Assembly: GCA_007124575.1 (NCBI GenBank)
Contig: SLEW01000158.1
Span: 1-8,379 of the forward strand
Direction of reading: 5' to 3'
Origin: Bacteroidales bacterium
GTDB lineage: Bacteria; Bacteroidota; Bacteroidia; Bacteroidales; UBA7960
DNA length: 8,379 nt
Shown here in pieces: positions 6,309-8,379 of the stretch. Each line of letters begins with the position of its first letter. Within the stretch, counting starts at the first letter, position 1. The notes under the pieces were generated by a model. The model was not told the origin of the DNA. It saw only the letters and a list, made by a program, of their open reading frames with translations, and ran no database searches. A program made the translations under genes and the position numbers.

Positions 6309-8069
6309 TTATTTTCTTTTATGCTGATGCGGGAAAAAATAGGATTTCTGCTGCTTCTTCTGACGGTCGGTCGTGGCAACAAAGACTTGTTTCCCGGAAT
6401 AAGGATCAATACCGGTATAATACATGGTGGTCGCCAGGGTCATAGGGGTAGGCGTAAACTCCTGAACCTGCTCAGCCTTTAATCCAAGCTTGTTCAATAC
6501 CCTGGCCAGGGCAAGCATATCCTTTTCATGACTTCCCGGATGACCGGAAATAAAATAGGGCACCATCTGCCAGGGCAAGTCCTCGTCACGACATACTTTT
6601 TTAAACCGGGAGTAAAATAGCTCAAAGGTTTTAAATGAAGGCTTTCTCATCGCTTTGAGCACACCAGCCTCAGTATGCTCGGGTGCCAGCTTGAGCCTGC
6701 CCGAAACATGATGACGTAACAAACGTTTAGTATAGGCATCCAGGCCAAGACGTGCATCTTCGTCAGGAGACCTTCCCACAAGCATATCATGTCTTATGCC
6801 ACTGCCCACGGTCACCTTTTTGACTCCCGGCACCTGCCCGGCTTTTTCATACACGCGAAGCAGGGGATGGTGGTCATAATCCAGATTTTTACATATGGCA
6901 GGATACAAACAGGAAGGGCGGCGACATTTCTTGCATTGCTCCATATCCCTGCCCCCCATCCTGTACATATTGGCAGTTGGACCTCCGAGGTCAGTAATAT
7001 GACCCTTAAAGCCGGGAGTCTTTGTAACCAGTTCCAGCTCATTCAGAATAGATTGCTCCGAACGGCTAACCACAAATTTGCCCTGGTGAGCCGCAATGGC
7101 ACAAAAACTGCAGCCCCCGAAACAGCCCCGGTGCAGAGTCACCGAAAAGCGAATCATTTCATATGCCGGAATGGGCGGTTTTTTTCTGTACCTGGGATGA
7201 GGAAGCCGGGTGTAGGGCAAGTCGTAAGGCATATCAGCCGTTTTCTGATCTGCCGGCGGGAAAGGAGGATTGACCACCACATTTTTACCCGGTCCGGGCT
7301 GAATCAGCCTCTCTGGCTGCCACGAATCAGAAGCCTCTTCACTAAGCCGAAAGGCCTCTGCAAAAACCTTTTTGTTCTGTAAACAACTTTCGTGGGAAGG
7401 TAATAAGATGTCTTCAAAGCCTTTAAGTGGCGGAAGGCTGGCACCGGCATCCGCAACAAAGGCTGTTTGCAGGATATTATGCAGTGACCTGAATGGAACA
7501 CCTTTTTGTAAAAGCTGGATAATCCGCACAAAAGGCTGTTCTCCCATCCCATATATCATCATGTCAGCACCGCTTTCGATCAGCACAGAAGGCCTGACTT
7601 TGTCCTGCCAGTAATCGTAATGAGTAAAGCGCCGCATGCTGGCTTCTACACCACCCAAAACAACAGGCACGTCAGGAAAAAGCTTCTTCAGGATCCGGGT
7701 GTAAACAATGGAAGGCATGTCTGGCCGGTAACCGGATCTTCCACCCGGAGTATAGGCATCATCACTGCGTTTCCTGCGACGCGGTGTATAATGGTTGACC
7801 ATGGAGTCCATGGCGCCTGCTGTGACCCCGAAGAAATATTTCGGCGCACCCAGCTTTTTAAAGTCGCGCAGGTCATCACGCCAGTTGGGCTGAGGCAGCA
7901 CAGCCACGCGCATGCCATGATGTTCAGCCACACGGGCCATCACAGCCGTACCAAAAGCAGGATGGTCCACATAAGCGTCACCCGTCACAAGAATAATATC
8001 CGGTTGATCCCAGCCAAGCTGTTCCAGCTCTTCACGCGTAACGGGTAAAAAATTTTCAGGTAAATCCAT
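6309..8069 (-). CDS. YgiQ-family radical SAM protein (UPF0313)
   Basis: 586 residues from the ATG at 8069. The N-terminal YgiQ region (about 1-300) contains LVTGDAYVDHPAFG (28-41), GAMDSMVNHYTP (86-97) and VVLGGVEASMRRF (137-149). The radical SAM core follows, with the iron-sulfur motif HRGCFGGCSFC giving C316, C320 and C323 in CxxxCxxC spacing. A second cysteine group, C379, C382, C387 and C393 (QCKKCRRPSCLYPAIC), is seen in YgiQ relatives and may bind another cluster or zinc. LKLAPEHTEAGVL (459-471), VPYFISGHPGS and TMYYTGIDPYSGKQV near the end are family hallmarks. The C-terminus stops soon after the YYTG motif, so the tail is shorter than in E. coli YgiQ. The family's reaction is not established. 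In-frame TAG at 8087-8085 allows only GTG 8072 or ATG 8069 as start; I chose ATG. It is convergent with rpmH and divergent from the DUF4834-like gene. Confidence 0.95.
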   Translation of the reverse strand: MDLPENFLPVTREELEQLGWDQPDIILVTGDAYVDHPAFGTAVMARVAEHHGMRVAVLPQPNWRDDLRDFKKLGAPKYFFGVTAGAMDSMVNHYTPRRRKRSDDAYTPGGRSGYRPDMPSIVYTRILKKLFPDVPVVLGGVEASMRRFTHYDYWQDKVRPSVLIESGADMMIYGMGEQPFVRIIQLLQKGVPFRSLHNILQTAFVADAGASLPPLKGFEDILLPSHESCLQNKKVFAEAFRLSEEASDSWQPERLIQPGPGKNVVVNPPFPPADQKTADMPYDLPYTRLPHPRYRKKPPIPAYEMIRFSVTLHRGCFGGCSFCAIAAHQGKFVVSRSEQSILNELELVTKTPGFKGHITDLGGPTANMYRMGGRDMEQCKKCRRPSCLYPAICKNLDYDHHPLLRVYEKAGQVPGVKKVTVGSGIRHDMLVGRSPDEDARLGLDAYTKRLLRHHVSGRLKLAPEHTEAGVLKAMRKPSFKTFELFYSRFKKVCRDEDLPWQMVPYFISGHPGSHEKDMLALARVLNKLGLKAEQVQEFTPTPMTLATTMYYTGIDPYSGKQVFVATTDRQKKQQKSYFFPHQHKRK

Positions 8070-8074
8070 CACTG

Positions 8075-8082
8075 CAAAAGTA
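8075..8082 (-). promoter_or_regulatory. -7 box of the YgiQ gene, implying a leaderless mRNA
   Basis: On the - strand, TACTTTTG (8082 to 8075) fully matches TAnnTTTG and ends only 5 nt before the ATG at 8069, so transcription would start at or within a few bases of the start codon. A -33 box at the 19-nt spacing (GATG, about 8105-8102) is poor; TTTG at 8098-8095 is too close (12 nt). Confidence 0.5.
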
Positions 8083-8119
8083 CACTATTCAACACAAATG
8101 TCATCAGCCACATTTTTCT

Positions 8120-8127
8120 TACTTTTG
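8120..8127 (+). promoter_or_regulatory. -7 box of the DUF4834-like gene
   Basis: TACTTTTG at 8120-8127 on the + strand is a full match to TAnnTTTG and identical to the box used on the other strand at 8082-8075. A start near 8133 would leave about 23 nt before the ATG at 8156. No good -33 box is seen at 19-20 nt upstream. Confidence 0.5.
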
Positions 8128-8155
8128 TCATTCACAGTAAAAAGGCCATCCAACC

Positions 8156-8379
8156 ATGCTCAGGGTCATTGCTACATTTATACTTATATACCTTGTTTTC
8201 AGAATCATAATAACATTTGTGGTGCCCTGGATAGCCCGCTGGTATCTTAAAAGGGCAAAAAAAAGATTTTATCGTGACAACCAGTGGGCAGCTGAAGCAG
8301 AAGAAAAACGCAAGGCACAACACAAGAAATACAAGGAAAGTCAAAAAGAGAGAAAGCTGGATACAGATCAGCTGGGCGA
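8156..8379 (+). CDS. DUF4834-like small membrane protein (3' end missing)
   Basis: The frame opens with ATG at 8156 after an A-rich leader ending CAACC and runs off the window end after 74 complete codons with no stop. Residues about 1-24 (MLRVIATFILIYLVFRIIIT, then FVVPW) form one hydrophobic segment, followed by a positively charged region (ARWYLKRAKKRFYRD) that suggests the rest faces the cytoplasm. Residues about 45-70 are highly charged, rich in Lys, Glu and Gln, and the last visible residues, KLDTDQLG, lead towards what in DUF4834 proteins is a short acidic tail. The layout (an N-terminal membrane segment with an F-R pair, then a basic linker) matches DUF4834, a small Bacteroidota family of unknown function; this is recognition from memory and needs the missing C-terminus. 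It is divergent from the YgiQ gene, with 86 bases between the two start codons. Confidence 0.7.
   Translation, partial: MLRVIATFILIYLVFRIIITFVVPWIARWYLKRAKKRFYRDNQWAAEAEEKRKAQHKKYKESQKERKLDTDQLG

Noticed and set aside
6789..7382. A 197-codon open frame on the + strand inside the YgiQ gene
   Set aside because: It is antisense to the conserved radical SAM core, has no recognisable motif, and no promoter or leader precedes it.
7620..8048. A 142-codon open frame on the + strand opposite the N-terminal YgiQ region
   Set aside because: It lies opposite conserved family motifs, and its composition (many His, Thr and Arg, no domain) is that of a shadow frame.
8132..8344. A 70-codon open frame on the - strand at the window end
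   Set aside because: Its hydrophobic start is opposite charged and membrane codons of the DUF4834-like gene; the + strand frame has the better start context, a -7 box and a family-like layout.
1..8379. Mobile element, CRISPR array, tRNA, rRNA, riboswitch or defence cassette
   Set aside because: No transposase or integrase, no regularly spaced repeats, no cloverleaf or rRNA-like sequence, and no set of linked defence genes is visible on either strand. No gap between genes exceeds about 170 bases.

Overview
The window looks like chromosomal DNA of a member of the Bacteroidota. Four independent signs support this: a secreted protein ending in a type IX secretion (T9SS) type A sorting domain; a protein with a FISUMP (Fib_succ_major) domain behind the 'FNYQAVVRD' N-terminus typical of the phylum; start codons preceded by A-rich leaders without Shine-Dalgarno sequences; and several promoter-like sites matching the phylum's primary sigma consensus TAnnTTTG with a TTG-type -33 box about 19-20 nt upstream. 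The order or genus cannot be fixed from sequence alone. The exported proteins are rich in Asp/Glu, which would fit a marine or saline habitat, but this is weak evidence.

Layout. 1-1320 (+): 3' part of a large modular secreted protein (fibronectin-like, PEGA/CarboxypepD-like and starch-binding-like modules, then the T9SS C-terminal domain), closed by a strong terminator. 1491-2777 (+): exported FISUMP protein. 2869-3324 (+): thiol peroxidase Bcp/PrxQ with its own terminator. 3445-4914 (+): M20C aminoacyl-histidine dipeptidase PepD. 4996-5919 (+): membrane-anchored coiled-coil protein of unknown function. 6040-6195 (+): rpmH (ribosomal protein L34), a short gene with the clearest promoter in the window and its own terminator. 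8069-6309 (-): YgiQ-family radical SAM protein, convergent with rpmH. 8156-8379 (+): 5' part of a DUF4834-like small membrane protein, divergent from the YgiQ gene and cut by the window end.

Most genes look like separate transcription units with their own promoter or terminator, so the window reads as unrelated housekeeping genes (peroxide defence, dipeptide use, ribosome, RNA- or cofactor-related radical SAM chemistry) beside cell-surface accessory genes. I see no mobile element, CRISPR array, tRNA, rRNA or defence cassette, and no convincing new multi-gene system. The points most worth a second look are the apparently leaderless YgiQ gene in a compact divergent promoter, and the uncharacterised coiled-coil membrane protein.
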